Below are positions 27,097 to 35,881 of a DNA stretch of 64,000 nucleotides, piece by piece. Position numbers and translations under genes: made by a program. The stretch spans positions 25,099 to 89,098 of the forward strand of contig NZ_QKYN01000020.1 in the NCBI RefSeq assembly GCF_003258295.1. The letters are read 5' to 3'. Numbering within the stretch: position 1 is the first letter of the stretch; each line of letters starts with the position of its first letter. Origin of the DNA: Streptacidiphilus pinicola (GTDB taxonomy: Bacteria > Actinomycetota > Actinomycetes > Streptomycetales > Streptomycetaceae). The notes under the pieces are model-generated. The model ran no database searches and was not told the DNA's origin. It saw only the letters and a list, made by a program, of their open reading frames with translations.

Positions 27097-27993
27097 ATGT
27101 CGTTCGCAGACGGCGACCTGAGCCGCATCGTGGTCGGCGTGGACGGGACACCCGAGAGCCGGCACGCCGTGGCGTGGGCGCTGGACGAGGCGGCTCGCCG
27201 CAAAGAGGCCGTGGAGCTCGTGCACGCCTACGAGTACCCACCGCCGCTGCTGCCCTTCTACGACGCGGCGACGGAACTCGGAGAGGACCACCTGCGCGAG
27301 GTGGCCCGTGACGCGATGGCCCGCGAGGCGGCTGACGCCGCCGCGCGCGAGCCGGGTGTGCCGGTGACCGGTCAGGTCCGCGCGGGCGCGCCCATCGAGG
27401 TGTTGTTGGACGCCGCGCGCGGCGCTCGGCTGCTGGTCGTGGCGACGCGCGGGATCGGGGCCCTGGGCGAGTTGGTGGTCGGCTCGACCGGCACCGCCCT
27501 GGCCGGCCAGGCAGCGTGTCCCGTGGTGATCGTCCCCTCCCCGAATGAGGCCGGCACCGGGACCGAGCGAGGACCGGTGGTCGTCGGCGTCGACGGCTCC
27601 GCGCACGGCCAGGCCGCGCTGCACCAGGCCATGGAGGCGGCGTCGCTGCACGGCCGCACCGTGGTCGTCGTGCACGCGTGGCATCCGGTGCCGGGCGGCC
27701 TGTCGGCGTCCGCCGCCGCACAGCAGCGACGCTTCCGTGCCGACGAGGTCTCGCACCAACTCCTCGTCTCCGAGACGCTCGCGGGTGAGGGACAGCGTTT
27801 CCCCGAGGTCGCGGTCACCGCGCGCGTGGTCCAGGACCACCCGGTCCGCGCCCTGCTGGACGCGGGCCGCAGGGCGTCCTTGATCGTCGTCGGCGCCCGG
27901 GGCACCGGCGGCTACCCCGGGCTCGCCCTCGGCTCGGTCGCGCTGGGTGTCCTCCACCACGCCACCTGCCCCGTCTGCGTCGTGCCGGACTGA
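27097..27993 (+). CDS. Tandem universal stress protein with two intact ATP loops
   Basis: 298 residues. Domain 1 starts RIVVGVDGTPESRHAVAWAL and has ATRGIGALGELVVGSTG. Domain 2 starts GPVVVGVDGSAHGQAALHQA and has GARGTGGYPGLALGSVA. Both show the G-x2-G-x9-G(S/T) nucleotide motif, unlike most other USPs in this window. GAAGGAGACTGCC precedes the ATG at 27097. A DUF1876 gene follows by 38 bp, probably in one transcript. Confidence 0.92.
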   Translation: MSFADGDLSRIVVGVDGTPESRHAVAWALDEAARRKEAVELVHAYEYPPPLLPFYDAATELGEDHLREVARDAMAREAADAAAREPGVPVTGQVRAGAPIEVLLDAARGARLLVVATRGIGALGELVVGSTGTALAGQAACPVVIVPSPNEAGTGTERGPVVVGVDGSAHGQAALHQAMEAASLHGRTVVVVHAWHPVPGGLSASAAAQQRRFRADEVSHQLLVSETLAGEGQRFPEVAVTARVVQDHPVRALLDAGRRASLIVVGARGTGGYPGLALGSVALGVLHHATCPVCVVPD

Positions 27994-28031
27994 TCGGGCA
28001 CCGGAAGGTCCATCAGAAGCGAGAAGAGGGA

Positions 28032-28322
28032 ATGACGATGAAGAGCCCGCGCCCCGAGACGGGCGTCCTCCACACCAAGACCTGGAACGTCCGTATCGAC
28101 ATCGTCGAGGAGCGTGACGTCACCCGCGTGCACGCCGTGCTCGACACCGGCGACAACCGTCTCCAGGCCACCTCCGCCTCGACCCGCGACCCGGTCGACC
28201 GGCCCGTTCCGGAGATCGGCGACGAGTTCGCCGCCGGACGCGCCTTGGTCGACCTCGGCTACCAGCTGCTGCGCGCGGGCAACACCGACTCCCGGGGCAA
28301 CGCCGTCGACGTTCCGAAGTGA
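28032..28322 (+). CDS. DUF1876 (Rv1738-like) protein
   Basis: 96 residues. TKTWNVRIDIVEERDVTRVH, DPVDRPVPEIGDEFAAGRAL and VDLGYQLLRAG are the family landmarks. Rv1738 of M. tuberculosis is strongly DosR-induced, and its fold resembles ribosome hibernation-promoting factors. The role as a ribosome-associated dormancy protein is therefore plausible but inferred. It follows the USP gene closely and ends at a hairpin. The broken copy at 14375-14734 shows the family was once duplicated here. Confidence 0.88.
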   Translation: MTMKSPRPETGVLHTKTWNVRIDIVEERDVTRVHAVLDTGDNRLQATSASTRDPVDRPVPEIGDEFAAGRALVDLGYQLLRAGNTDSRGNAVDVPK

Positions 28323-28328
28323 GCAGAT

Positions 28329-28352
28329 CCCGCCCGGCGTGATCCGGGCGGG
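28329..28352 (+). terminator. Hairpin terminator after the DUF1876 gene
   Basis: A 9-bp perfect stem (28329-28337 with 28344-28352) and a 6-nt loop, 7 bp after the stop codon at 28322. Confidence 0.65.
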
Positions 28353-28660
28353 GCGCTTGGCGACGGCGATCCGTTTCATCGTTCCCAACTCCTCGGTGGT
28401 GCCCGGCAGTCAGGCGACGTAGCGGGGGGTGCGCGAGACGGTGGCGAGCTCGATCACGCCGTGCCGCCAGGTGCCTCGTGGCCGTCGGTGCGGCGGGGCG
28501 GTCCCAGGGCCGGGCGGTGCCCCTTCCGGCCGCAGGAGGGCCCATCCGTGGCGACACTGCGGAGGGGCCCTTCGGTACCCCCGGAGGTTTCCGTTCCGCG
28601 CGGTAGCCGGGAACGACGCCGCTCCGGTGGCCGCACGGGTGGGCGGCCACTGGAGCCCGA

Positions 28661-28696
28661 GGGCCGTTCGGGCCGCGCGCCAGGACCGACAGGCCC
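28661..28696. promoter_or_regulatory. DevR-type box pair upstream of the USP at 28833
   Basis: GGGCCG-TT-CGGGCC (28661-28674, one mismatch) and GGACCG-AC-AGGCCC (28683-28696, two mismatches) are exactly 22 bp apart, 137-172 bp upstream of the USP start. The 510-bp gap 28323-28832 contains these, the perfect box at 28738 and the hairpin at 28329. No gene can be supported in it. Confidence 0.55.
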
Positions 28697-28737
28697 AACC
28701 AGGGCGTTCAGGGGTGACGATTCCGGGCGCCGAGTGA

Positions 28738-28751
28738 GGGCCGGTCGGCCC
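28738..28751. promoter_or_regulatory. Perfect DevR-type box upstream of the USP at 28833
   Basis: GGGCCG-GT-CGGCCC, extending to a 16-bp perfect palindrome AGGGCC-GGTC-GGCCCT if the centre is ignored. It lies 82 bp upstream of the ATG at 28833, the best box-to-start arrangement in the window. Confidence 0.65.
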
Positions 28752-28832
28752 TGTGCAGCGCGGGCACGGCCGCGAACGCTGGGAGACGGGGAACCAGGCG
28801 GACCAACCGGCCGCAGGAAAGGACCAGGGACG

Positions 28833-29687
28833 ATGACTCTTCCGCTGATCGTCGGGGTCGACGGCTCCGACGCGAGTCTCGCGGCGGCCGACTGGGCGGG
28901 CCACGAGGCGGCCATGACCGGCCGCGACGTGCGCCTGCTCCACGTCCGCCCCACCGACTTCTGGACGCGCCCGCAGGACGACCGGAAGGCGGAGACCGGC
29001 GAGTACGTCCTCCAAGCCATGACCCGCCTGGCCGGTGACCTGCGCCAGGCGCACCCGGGACTGCGCGTCGACGTCGAGACGGTGACCGGCCCCGTGGATC
29101 TCACCCTGCTGCGCACCGCCGACGAGTCCGGGACGCTCGTGCTCGGCACCCGGGGGAACGGTGGCTTCGCCGCCCTCACGCTCGGCTCGGTCGCCCAGTC
29201 GGTGGCCGCCCGGGCCCAGAGCCCGGTGGTCCTGGTGCCACCTCGCGCCGCCGCGGCCGAGCCCGGCTATCGCGTCGTCGTGGGAGTGGATCCCGGTGGG
29301 GACTGCCGTCCGGTCCTGGAGTTCGCTCTGCGGAGCGCCCAGGACCACGGCGTCGTGCTGCGCGCGGTCCACGCCTGGCAGCCACCCGTGCCCTGGGGCG
29401 CCGGCCCGGTGCAGCCAGGGGAGGTCGAGCGGCACGCCATCGAGCACCAGCACGCCGTCGCCCTGCGCGAGGCCGTGGCCTTCGCCCACACGCGCTTCCC
29501 CACGGTCGAGACGACCACCGCCGAGATGTCCGGTTCGCCGGCGCGGGTGCTGGTCGAGGAGGCCGAGAAGGCTTCGCTGCTGGTCGTCGGCCGACGACGG
29601 CACCGCCCCGTATCGGCGCTCGGGCCCGTCGCCCACGCCGTCGTGCACCACGCCTGCTGTCCCGTCGCCGTCGTCCCGCACTGGTGA
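28833..29687 (+). CDS. Tandem universal stress protein
   Basis: 284 residues. Domain 1 starts LPLIVGVDGSDASLAAADWA with an intact ATP loop (GTRGNGGFAALTLGSVAQ). Domain 2 (YRVVVGVDPGGDCRPVLEFA) ends VAHAVVHHACCPVAVVPHW with a degenerate loop (GRRRHRPVSALG). AGGAAAGGACC precedes the ATG. It heads a likely operon of six genes running to 33257, with gaps of 9-50 bp and one overlap. Confidence 0.9.
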   Translation: MTLPLIVGVDGSDASLAAADWAGHEAAMTGRDVRLLHVRPTDFWTRPQDDRKAETGEYVLQAMTRLAGDLRQAHPGLRVDVETVTGPVDLTLLRTADESGTLVLGTRGNGGFAALTLGSVAQSVAARAQSPVVLVPPRAAAAEPGYRVVVGVDPGGDCRPVLEFALRSAQDHGVVLRAVHAWQPPVPWGAGPVQPGEVERHAIEHQHAVALREAVAFAHTRFPTVETTTAEMSGSPARVLVEEAEKASLLVVGRRRHRPVSALGPVAHAVVHHACCPVAVVPHW

Positions 29688-29709
29688 CGACCGAGAGGGA
29701 GGTCTGACC

Positions 29710-30414
29710 ATGTTCGCCGCATCCTCGCAAACGCAGTATTCCCCCCGCCGTGGCCGCCCCGGCGACCTCGGCCGCCGCATCACCCATCGGCGGCGGGAAC
29801 TCGGTCTCTCCGTAGACGAGTTGGCCGAACGTGCCGGCATGGCGCCCGCCTTCGTCGAATGGGCCGAGACGCGCCCGGCCGAGCTCGGCCGGGGCGGCCT
29901 CGCCCGGATCGCGGCCGCCCTCGGCACCTCACCCCAGGAGCTGCTGGGCGGCGACCAGGGCGCCCCGCCGGGCCGTAGCGGGCCCGACAGGCGCGTGGTC
30001 CTGACCGAACTGACGGACGAGGAGTGCCGCTGCCGACTCAGCAGCCGCGGGGTGGGCCGCGTGGTCTTCACAGTAGGAGACGAGCTGATCGTCAGGCCGG
30101 TCAACTACCTCGTGGTGGACGGTGCCGTACTCTTCCGCACCGAGCCGGACGGAGCGCTGGCCAAGGTGGTGGGGCGGCGGGTCGTGCTCGAGGTCGACCG
30201 CCTCGACGAAGTGCTGGCCCAGGGCTGGAGCCTCCTCGTGTCGGGCGTCGCCGAGGAGGACCGGCACGACGTCGACCGGCCTGGAACAGCGGCCGAGCAG
30301 CCGCACCCCTGGGCGAGCGGGCCGCGCGAACTGCTGGTCCGGATCCACCCGACGAGGATCACCGGACGCGAACTCCGGCCGGGCCTCCGGTCCGCGCCGC
30401 CGCGCGGGACGTGA
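29710..30414 (+). CDS. XRE helix-turn-helix fused to a PNPOx-fold domain
   Basis: 234 residues. Residues about 20-80 are an XRE/Cro-type helix-turn-helix (LGRRITHRRRELGLSVDELA, ERAGMAPAFVEWAE, LARIAAALGTSPQELL). Residues about 95-220 are a pyridoxamine-oxidase-like split barrel (RCRLSSRGVGRVVFTVGDEL, PVNYLVVDGAVLFRTEPDGA). The combination suggests a flavin- or F420-responsive DNA-binding protein; the ligand and targets are unknown. GGGAGGTCTGACC precedes the ATG. It is second in the 28833-33257 operon. Confidence 0.85.
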   Translation: MFAASSQTQYSPRRGRPGDLGRRITHRRRELGLSVDELAERAGMAPAFVEWAETRPAELGRGGLARIAAALGTSPQELLGGDQGAPPGRSGPDRRVVLTELTDEECRCRLSSRGVGRVVFTVGDELIVRPVNYLVVDGAVLFRTEPDGALAKVVGRRVVLEVDRLDEVLAQGWSLLVSGVAEEDRHDVDRPGTAAEQPHPWASGPRELLVRIHPTRITGRELRPGLRSAPPRGT

Positions 30415-30423
30415 AGGAGAGCC

Positions 30424-30657
30424 ATGATGCACGCCGTACTCGGAGACCAGATCGTGGTGGAGGGCACCATGCCCGGCGTCGTGCGCCGGGACGGCGAGGT
30501 CGTCGGCCTGCACCACCGCGACGGCACCCCGCCCTTCGACATCCGCTGGTCGGACAACGGCCGGACGACGCTGTTCTTCCCCGGCCCCGACGCCCACGTC
30601 GTCCACTTCAGCCACGCAGCCGAGAACGGAGGCGGCAGCCATGTACGGAAGCGGTAG
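30424..30657 (+). CDS. DUF1918 protein
   Basis: 77 residues. AVLGDQIVVEGTMPGVVRRD, then PFDIRWSDNGRTTLFFPGPD, is the standard DUF1918 barrel, a small actinobacterial domain of unknown function. GAAGGAGAGCC precedes the ATG. The 3' end overlaps the next CBS-BON start by 17 bp, indicating coupled translation. Other DUF1918 genes are at 60477 and 61015. Confidence 0.85.
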   Translation: MMHAVLGDQIVVEGTMPGVVRRDGEVVGLHHRDGTPPFDIRWSDNGRTTLFFPGPDAHVVHFSHAAENGGGSHVRKR

Positions 30658-31306
30658 CCCGCACGTCGTCAGCGACGTGATGACGGAGACGGTCGTCTCG
30701 GTCGGCCAGGAGGCCCCGTTCAAGGACATCGTCGCGCTGATGGCCCAGTGGCAGGTCAGTGCCCTGCCCGTCACCGAGGGCGAGGGCCGGGTGGTCGGCG
30801 TCGTCTCCGAGGCGGACCTGCTGCCCAAGGAGGAGTTCCGCGACGTCGAACCCAGCCGCCCCGAGCAACTGCGGCGTCTCGGTGACATGGCCAAGGCCGC
30901 TGCGCTGACGGCCGCCGAGCTGATGACCTCGCCCGCCGTCACCGTCCAGGCCGACGCGACCCTCGCCCAGGCCGCGCGGGAGATGGCGCAGCACCACGTC
31001 AAGCGACTTCCCGTCGTGGACCCGTGGGGCAGGCTGGCCGGCATCGTCAGCCGGGCCGACCTGCTCAAGGTCTTCCTGCGGCCGGATGCGGAGATCGCCG
31101 AGGAGGTCTGCCGGGAGGTCGTGGCCTACCTCTTCGGCGACGACGCCCCCGGCCTGCGGGTCGAGGTCGCGGGCGGGGTCGTCACCCTGACCGGGAGGCT
31201 CGCGGACACCACGCTCGTCCCCGTCGCCGCCCGCCTGGCCCGCGCCGTCGAGGGTGTGGTTGACGTCCAGTGGGACGTCAGCGGCCAGACGCTCGTCAAC
31301 CGCTGA
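30641..31306 (+). CDS. CBS-pair plus BON domain protein
   Basis: 221 residues. CBS1 runs from VSDVMTETVVSVGQEAPFKD to SALPVTEGEGRVVGVVSEAD. CBS2 runs from AAELMTSPAVTVQADATLAQ to RLPVVDPWGRLAGIVSRADL. A BON tail contains LRVEVAGGVVTLTGRLADTT. It overlaps the DUF1918 gene and is followed 39 bp later by an Acg-type nitroreductase. The likely role is adenylate sensing. Confidence 0.88.
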   Translation: MYGSGSPHVVSDVMTETVVSVGQEAPFKDIVALMAQWQVSALPVTEGEGRVVGVVSEADLLPKEEFRDVEPSRPEQLRRLGDMAKAAALTAAELMTSPAVTVQADATLAQAAREMAQHHVKRLPVVDPWGRLAGIVSRADLLKVFLRPDAEIAEEVCREVVAYLFGDDAPGLRVEVAGGVVTLTGRLADTTLVPVAARLARAVEGVVDVQWDVSGQTLVNR

Positions 31307-31345
31307 ATCCCCGGTAACCGCACCAGCAACGAGGAGGCGGCCGCC

Positions 31346-32380
31346 ATGACCGACGACTCTCGCACCACCGACGCCCCGGGCACCCTGACACCTGACCAGT
31401 TCGCCCGCCTGGCGGCCGCCGGCGCCGCAGCGCCCTCGCTGCACAACAGCCAGCCCTGGCGCTTCCTCGCCGCCGACGACCGCAAGGGCATGCTGGTCTT
31501 CGCCGACCCCTCCCGCGCCGTGTCGGCCACCGATCCGACCGGACGCGCCCTGCACGTCTCGGTCGGCGCCGCCGTCCTCAACCTCCGGGTCGCCGCGGCC
31601 GCGCTCGGTCTGGCCACGTGCCTGCGCCTGCTCCCGGACGGAGCCCGGCCGGACCTGGTCGCCGAGCTCCGGTTCGCCCCGCCCACTCCGGGCGAGCACC
31701 TGACCGCGGACGCCGAGCTGTACCCCGCGATCGAGCAACGGCACAGCAGTCGCCAGCCGTTCACCAACCGTGACGTGCCGGAGCGGCTCGTCGGCGACCT
31801 GATGGCCGCAGCCGACCACGAGGGCGTCGTGCTCGCCATGCTGGAGGAGGCCGAGACGCGCCGGGTTCTGGCGCTGACCACCGACGCCGAGCGGCGCACC
31901 GCCGCCGACCTCGCCCGCGAGGCCGAAACGCGCAGCTGGGTACGGCTGGAGGCTCCCGCGACCGACGGGATCCCGGCGGCGGCCCTCGGTCCGCTGGACC
32001 GCGACGCGCGCGTCCCCGTGCGCAGTTTCACCGGCCACGCTCCCCAAGCCTTCGGCCGGGGGGACCCCCGTACGAACGTCCCGTCCTCGGCCCGCTTCGA
32101 GGCGCTGCCGCAGCTCGCCACCTTCACCACCGCGCACGACGACCGCAGCGCCTGGGTCCGCACCGGCATGGCGCTGGAGCGGGTGTGGCTGCTCGGCACG
32201 GTGCACGGACTGCGCGCCTCCGTACTGCACCAGGCCGTCGAGTGGCCCGACACGCGCTGGCAGTTGCGCGACCCGGAGACCGGGCCCGGTTACGTTCAGA
32301 TCGTGCTCCGTCTCGGCTTCGGCCCGCCCGGAGCGGCGTCCCCGCGCCGTCCGGTCGCGGAGATCCTGCACCTGGACTGA
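31346..32380 (+). CDS. Acg-type nitroreductase-fold protein
   Basis: 344 residues. AAAGAAAPSLHNSQPWRFLA is the Acg-family N-terminus. QRHSSRQPFTNRDVPERL and VLRLGFGPPGAASPRRPVAE are further family landmarks. It is a paralogue of the protein at 909-1889, with the same length class and the same motif order. AACGAGGAGGCGGCCGCC precedes the ATG. It belongs to the 28833-33257 operon, between a CBS-BON and a USP gene. Confidence 0.9.
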   Translation: MTDDSRTTDAPGTLTPDQFARLAAAGAAAPSLHNSQPWRFLAADDRKGMLVFADPSRAVSATDPTGRALHVSVGAAVLNLRVAAAALGLATCLRLLPDGARPDLVAELRFAPPTPGEHLTADAELYPAIEQRHSSRQPFTNRDVPERLVGDLMAAADHEGVVLAMLEEAETRRVLALTTDAERRTAADLAREAETRSWVRLEAPATDGIPAAALGPLDRDARVPVRSFTGHAPQAFGRGDPRTNVPSSARFEALPQLATFTTAHDDRSAWVRTGMALERVWLLGTVHGLRASVLHQAVEWPDTRWQLRDPETGPGYVQIVLRLGFGPPGAASPRRPVAEILHLD

Positions 32381-32429
32381 AGCGCGGGCCGGGCCACCCC
32401 TCCCGGGCCGGACCTGTCAGGAGGAAAGC

Positions 32430-33257
32430 ATGCCCAGACCCATCGTTCTCGGCGTGGACGACGCGGCCGACGACGGACCCGCCCTCGCCTGGGCCGAGTC
32501 CGAGGCCGCCTTGCGCGGCAGCGAGCTGCGACTCCTGAACGCCTGCGGCGACGCCGCTCCCGACTACGCCCGTCAGCTGCTCGACGCGCTGGCCGACGGG
32601 CTGCGCAAGCGCAACCCCGAGCTGCTCGCCGTCAACGTCGAGGCGGCCCCCGGCGAGGCACGCGAGGTGCTGACCTCGGCATCGGCCGCTGCCGGCCTGC
32701 TGGTCGTCGGCGCCCGCGGCTCGGGCGGATTCCCGGGCCTGCTCGTCGGCTCGACCAGCCTGCACGTGGCCGGAACCGCCGGCTGTCCGGTGGTCGTCGT
32801 GCCGGACGGTCTGCGTGAGGGCGCGAGCGCGACCGGAGCGGTGGTCGTCGGCGTCGACGCCAAGGACCCCGACGAGGCGGTCCTGGACTTCGCGTTCGAG
32901 GCCGCCGAGCGCCGAGAACTCGCCCTGCGCGCCGTGCACGCCTGGCGCTATCCCCTGCTGACGCAGGGGCGTGCGATGCCGCCCGTCTACGAGAAGGGCC
33001 ACGTGGAGGCCGAGCAGGAACGCCTGCTCGCCGAGGTGCTCTCCGGCTGGCGCCCGCGCTTCCCGGGCGTCGAGGTCCGGCAGGACAGCGTGCGCTCCGG
33101 CGCGGCCAGGGAACTCGTGACGCTCTCGTCCGACGCCGCCCTGGTGGTGGTCGGGCGCCACGGCACCCATGCCGGGCCGCTGGCGCGCCTGGGCTCCGTC
33201 AGCCTCGCCGTGGTCCAGAACGCGCTGTCCCCGGTGGCCGTGGTACCGATGGGCTGA
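32430..33257 (+). CDS. Tandem universal stress protein, last gene of the operon
   Basis: 275 residues. Domain 1 starts PIVLGVDDAADDGPALAWAE and has an intact loop (GARGSGGFPGLLVGSTS). Domain 2 starts GAVVVGVDAKDPDEAVLDFA and has a loop-like GRHGTHAGPLARLGSVS. The first domain is shortened: only about 120 residues, lacking the usual loop after the first strand. GAGGAAAGC precedes the ATG. It ends 8 bp before the convergent GH65 gene. Confidence 0.9.
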   Translation: MPRPIVLGVDDAADDGPALAWAESEAALRGSELRLLNACGDAAPDYARQLLDALADGLRKRNPELLAVNVEAAPGEAREVLTSASAAAGLLVVGARGSGGFPGLLVGSTSLHVAGTAGCPVVVVPDGLREGASATGAVVVGVDAKDPDEAVLDFAFEAAERRELALRAVHAWRYPLLTQGRAMPPVYEKGHVEAEQERLLAEVLSGWRPRFPGVEVRQDSVRSGAARELVTLSSDAALVVVGRHGTHAGPLARLGSVSLAVVQNALSPVAVVPMG

Positions 33258-33264
33258 CCATCCG

Positions 33265-35742
33265 TCAGGGAGGCGGTGCGGTGTCGATCCGGAAGGTCTC
33301 ACCGGCCCGCAGCGTCGCGGCCGTCCCGTGGACGAGGAGGCGGATCGGCGCGGCGGATCCGGGCGGCAGCGTGACGGAGGTGTGGTGGTGCCCGAGCCGC
33401 ACCAGGACGTCGCTGTGCCCGCGGTACCGCAGGGTCAGGTTCAGCTGGCCCAGCCGGGACGGCAGCGCCGGATCGAGCTCCAGCGTCTCCCCGTGCAGGG
33501 ACAGGCCGGAGTAGCAGCGCTCCAGCAGGTCCACCGCCCCCGCCATCGCGCCGAGGTGGACCCCCTCGGCGGTCGTCCCGCCCTGGATGTCGTGGACGTC
33601 GCTGGCGACGGCCTCCTGGAAGAAGCGCCAGGAGGCCGGGCGGTCGCGCCGCGCCAGCACCCAGGCGTGGACGACGGCGCTGAGCGTCGAGCCGTGGGAG
33701 GTGCGGGCCAGGTAATAGTCGACCGTGCGCTCCATCAGCTCCGCGTCCGCGTGCACGCCGAGCCGGGTGAGCAGCCGCCGCACTTCCGCCGAGGGGAACA
33801 GGTACCACAGCATCAGCACGTCGGCCTGCTTCGACGCCCGGTAGCGGTTGACCGAGTCGCCCTCGGCCTCCAGGATCCGGTCCAGCCGGCGGATGTCCGC
33901 GTGGCGCCGGCGCAGGCCCGCCCAGTCCAGCTCAGCCAGGCGCTCGTAGCCCTCGAACTGGCTGAGCACGCCGTCGTGGAGCGGCACGTGGAGCCGGTGG
34001 GCGACATCGGTCCAGCGGGCCAGCTCGGCCGCGTCGATCCCGAGCCGTTCCAGCAGCTCCGCACGGCGGCCGCCGGGGAGGTGGGGGAGCAACTGCCGGG
34101 CGGTGTGCAGCGTCCAGGAGGCCATGACGTTGGTGTAGGCGTTGTCGTCGATGCCGGGGCGCGAGTCCCACGGATAGCCGTCGTGGTACTCGTCCGGTCC
34201 CACCACACCCCGCAGGCGGTAGCGCCCGAGCCCGTCGTCGAACTCGGCCGAGTCCGCCCAGAAGCGGGCGATCTCCAGCACCAGTTCCGCGCCCGCCTGG
34301 GCCAGGAACTCCGTGTCGCCGGTGGCCTGGTGGTACTGCCACACGTTGTAGGCGATCGCGGAGCCGACATGGTGCTGGAGCCGGCTGAGGTCGGGCAGCC
34401 AGCGGCCCGAGCGTGGGTTCAGGTGCAGTTCCTGGGTCTCCTCCCCGCCGTCGCTGCCGCTCTGCCAGGGGAACATGGCGCCGCGTCTGCCCGCCAGGGC
34501 GGCGTCGTGCCGGGCGCGGTCCAGACGGCGGTGGCGGTAGCCCAACACCGCCCGGCTGAGCTCGGGCAGGTGCCGGTTGAAGTAGGGCAGGATGAACAGC
34601 TCGTCCCAGAAGACGTGGCCGCGGTACGCCTCGCCGTGCAGGCCGCGTGCCGGGATGCCGACGTCCAGGTCGACGGAGTGCTGCGAGAAGGTCTGCAGCA
34701 GGTGCAGCAGGTAGAGGTGGATCGTGCCGGCGCCCTCGAAGTCCGCCCCCACCCGGCAGCGGCGCCACAGCTCCCCCCACCGCAGCCGGTGCTCCCGCTC
34801 CAGCGCGGCGGCGTCGCCCACCGCCGCGAGGAGCTCGCGTGCCGCCGTCGCCGGCTCGGTGGTCAGCCGGTCGCGGGAGGTGAACAGCGCGACGGTCTTC
34901 TCCACGGTGAGTGAGTGGCCCTGACGCACCGCCACGGTGAGTAACTGGTTGACGCGGCCCGGCTCGTCGGTCCGCGCGACCAGGCAGGCGGAGACCTCGC
35001 TGTCGCCCACGCGCAGCCGCGTGCGCGCGGCCAGGCCGATCCGCAGACCGGAGTCGGGCGTCGCCACCTGCAGCCAGACGAGCTCGCCCACCGTGCCCTG
35101 TCCCGCCGGCACCAGGTGTCGGCTCTCCAGCCCCCGGTAGCGGGCCACGCCGTCGTTGACGACACGGCCATCCAGACCGGAGCGGATCTCGACCGTGCCC
35201 GACCAGTCCACCGGCGTCAGGTGGGTCACCAGCACGCCGAGATGCGGCCGGTCCATGTGGGCGAAGACCCGTTGCACGACATCGGTGGTGCGCCCGCGGG
35301 CGTCGCGGCAGCGGCGACGCCGGGTCAGCACCGCGTGCCGCAGATCGAACTCCAGACGCTGGTCGAGGGCGGGGAAGCCCGGCTCGCCGAACCACGGTGC
35401 ACGCGCCGGACCCGCGTCGCCGTCCGGGCCGTCGCGACTGCTGCCGTCGCCACTTCCGGTGTCGCCGCTCCCGTCGTCGACCGTGCGGAAGGTGAGCGGG
35501 AGCCAGTTCGGGCAGTTGACCAGGTCCTCGTTGGCGACCGTCCGCCCCTGCACGCTCGAGAGGGTGCGGTGGTAGACCCCGGCCAGGTAGGTGCCGGGGT
35601 AGTGGACACCGTCGGCGACCGCCTCGGGCGCGGCGGCCCGCGTGACGAACCAGCCGTTGCCCACGGCGCACAGCGCCTCCCGCAGACCTTCCCGGGCCGG
35701 GTCGAGACCCTCGTACCGGAGAGTCCAGGCGTCGCCGTTCAC
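33265..35742 (-). CDS. Glycoside hydrolase family 65 protein (disaccharide phosphorylase/hydrolase)
   Basis: 825 residues. The (alpha/alpha)6-barrel core has the conserved FWDELFILPYFNRHLPELSR and GAMFPWQSGSDGGEETQELH. The acid-catalyst region is VVGPDEYHDGYPW. TSHGSTLSAVVHAWVLARRD and DIQGGTTAEGVHLGAMAGAV are also family features. GH65 enzymes split trehalose, kojibiose or maltose by hydrolysis or phosphorolysis; which cannot be told here. The GH65 half of Rv2006 is DosR-regulated in M. tuberculosis. The GTG at 35742 is chosen for the GGAG 6 bp upstream and the fit of GDAWTLRYEGLDP. No clear box precedes it. Confidence 0.9.
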   Translation of the reverse strand: MNGDAWTLRYEGLDPAREGLREALCAVGNGWFVTRAAAPEAVADGVHYPGTYLAGVYHRTLSSVQGRTVANEDLVNCPNWLPLTFRTVDDGSGDTGSGDGSSRDGPDGDAGPARAPWFGEPGFPALDQRLEFDLRHAVLTRRRRCRDARGRTTDVVQRVFAHMDRPHLGVLVTHLTPVDWSGTVEIRSGLDGRVVNDGVARYRGLESRHLVPAGQGTVGELVWLQVATPDSGLRIGLAARTRLRVGDSEVSACLVARTDEPGRVNQLLTVAVRQGHSLTVEKTVALFTSRDRLTTEPATAARELLAAVGDAAALEREHRLRWGELWRRCRVGADFEGAGTIHLYLLHLLQTFSQHSVDLDVGIPARGLHGEAYRGHVFWDELFILPYFNRHLPELSRAVLGYRHRRLDRARHDAALAGRRGAMFPWQSGSDGGEETQELHLNPRSGRWLPDLSRLQHHVGSAIAYNVWQYHQATGDTEFLAQAGAELVLEIARFWADSAEFDDGLGRYRLRGVVGPDEYHDGYPWDSRPGIDDNAYTNVMASWTLHTARQLLPHLPGGRRAELLERLGIDAAELARWTDVAHRLHVPLHDGVLSQFEGYERLAELDWAGLRRRHADIRRLDRILEAEGDSVNRYRASKQADVLMLWYLFPSAEVRRLLTRLGVHADAELMERTVDYYLARTSHGSTLSAVVHAWVLARRDRPASWRFFQEAVASDVHDIQGGTTAEGVHLGAMAGAVDLLERCYSGLSLHGETLELDPALPSRLGQLNLTLRYRGHSDVLVRLGHHHTSVTLPPGSAAPIRLLVHGTAATLRAGETFRIDTAPPP

Positions 35743-35881
35743 GGTGGCTCCAAGTGCTGCCGGGGACTGCGCCCATCGTCCCCGGCGACCGGGCCCGGCG
35801 CACCTCCGGGCGCGGGCTTGCGGCGGCCCGTCCCCGGAGGGACCGTCGAAGGGCGAGGGGTGAACGGAAGCAGGTGGGCCG

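Noticed and set aside
28564..28577. GGGCCC-TT-CGGTAC as another DevR-type box
   Set aside because: Three mismatches and no 22-bp partner; not distinguishable from background in this GC content.
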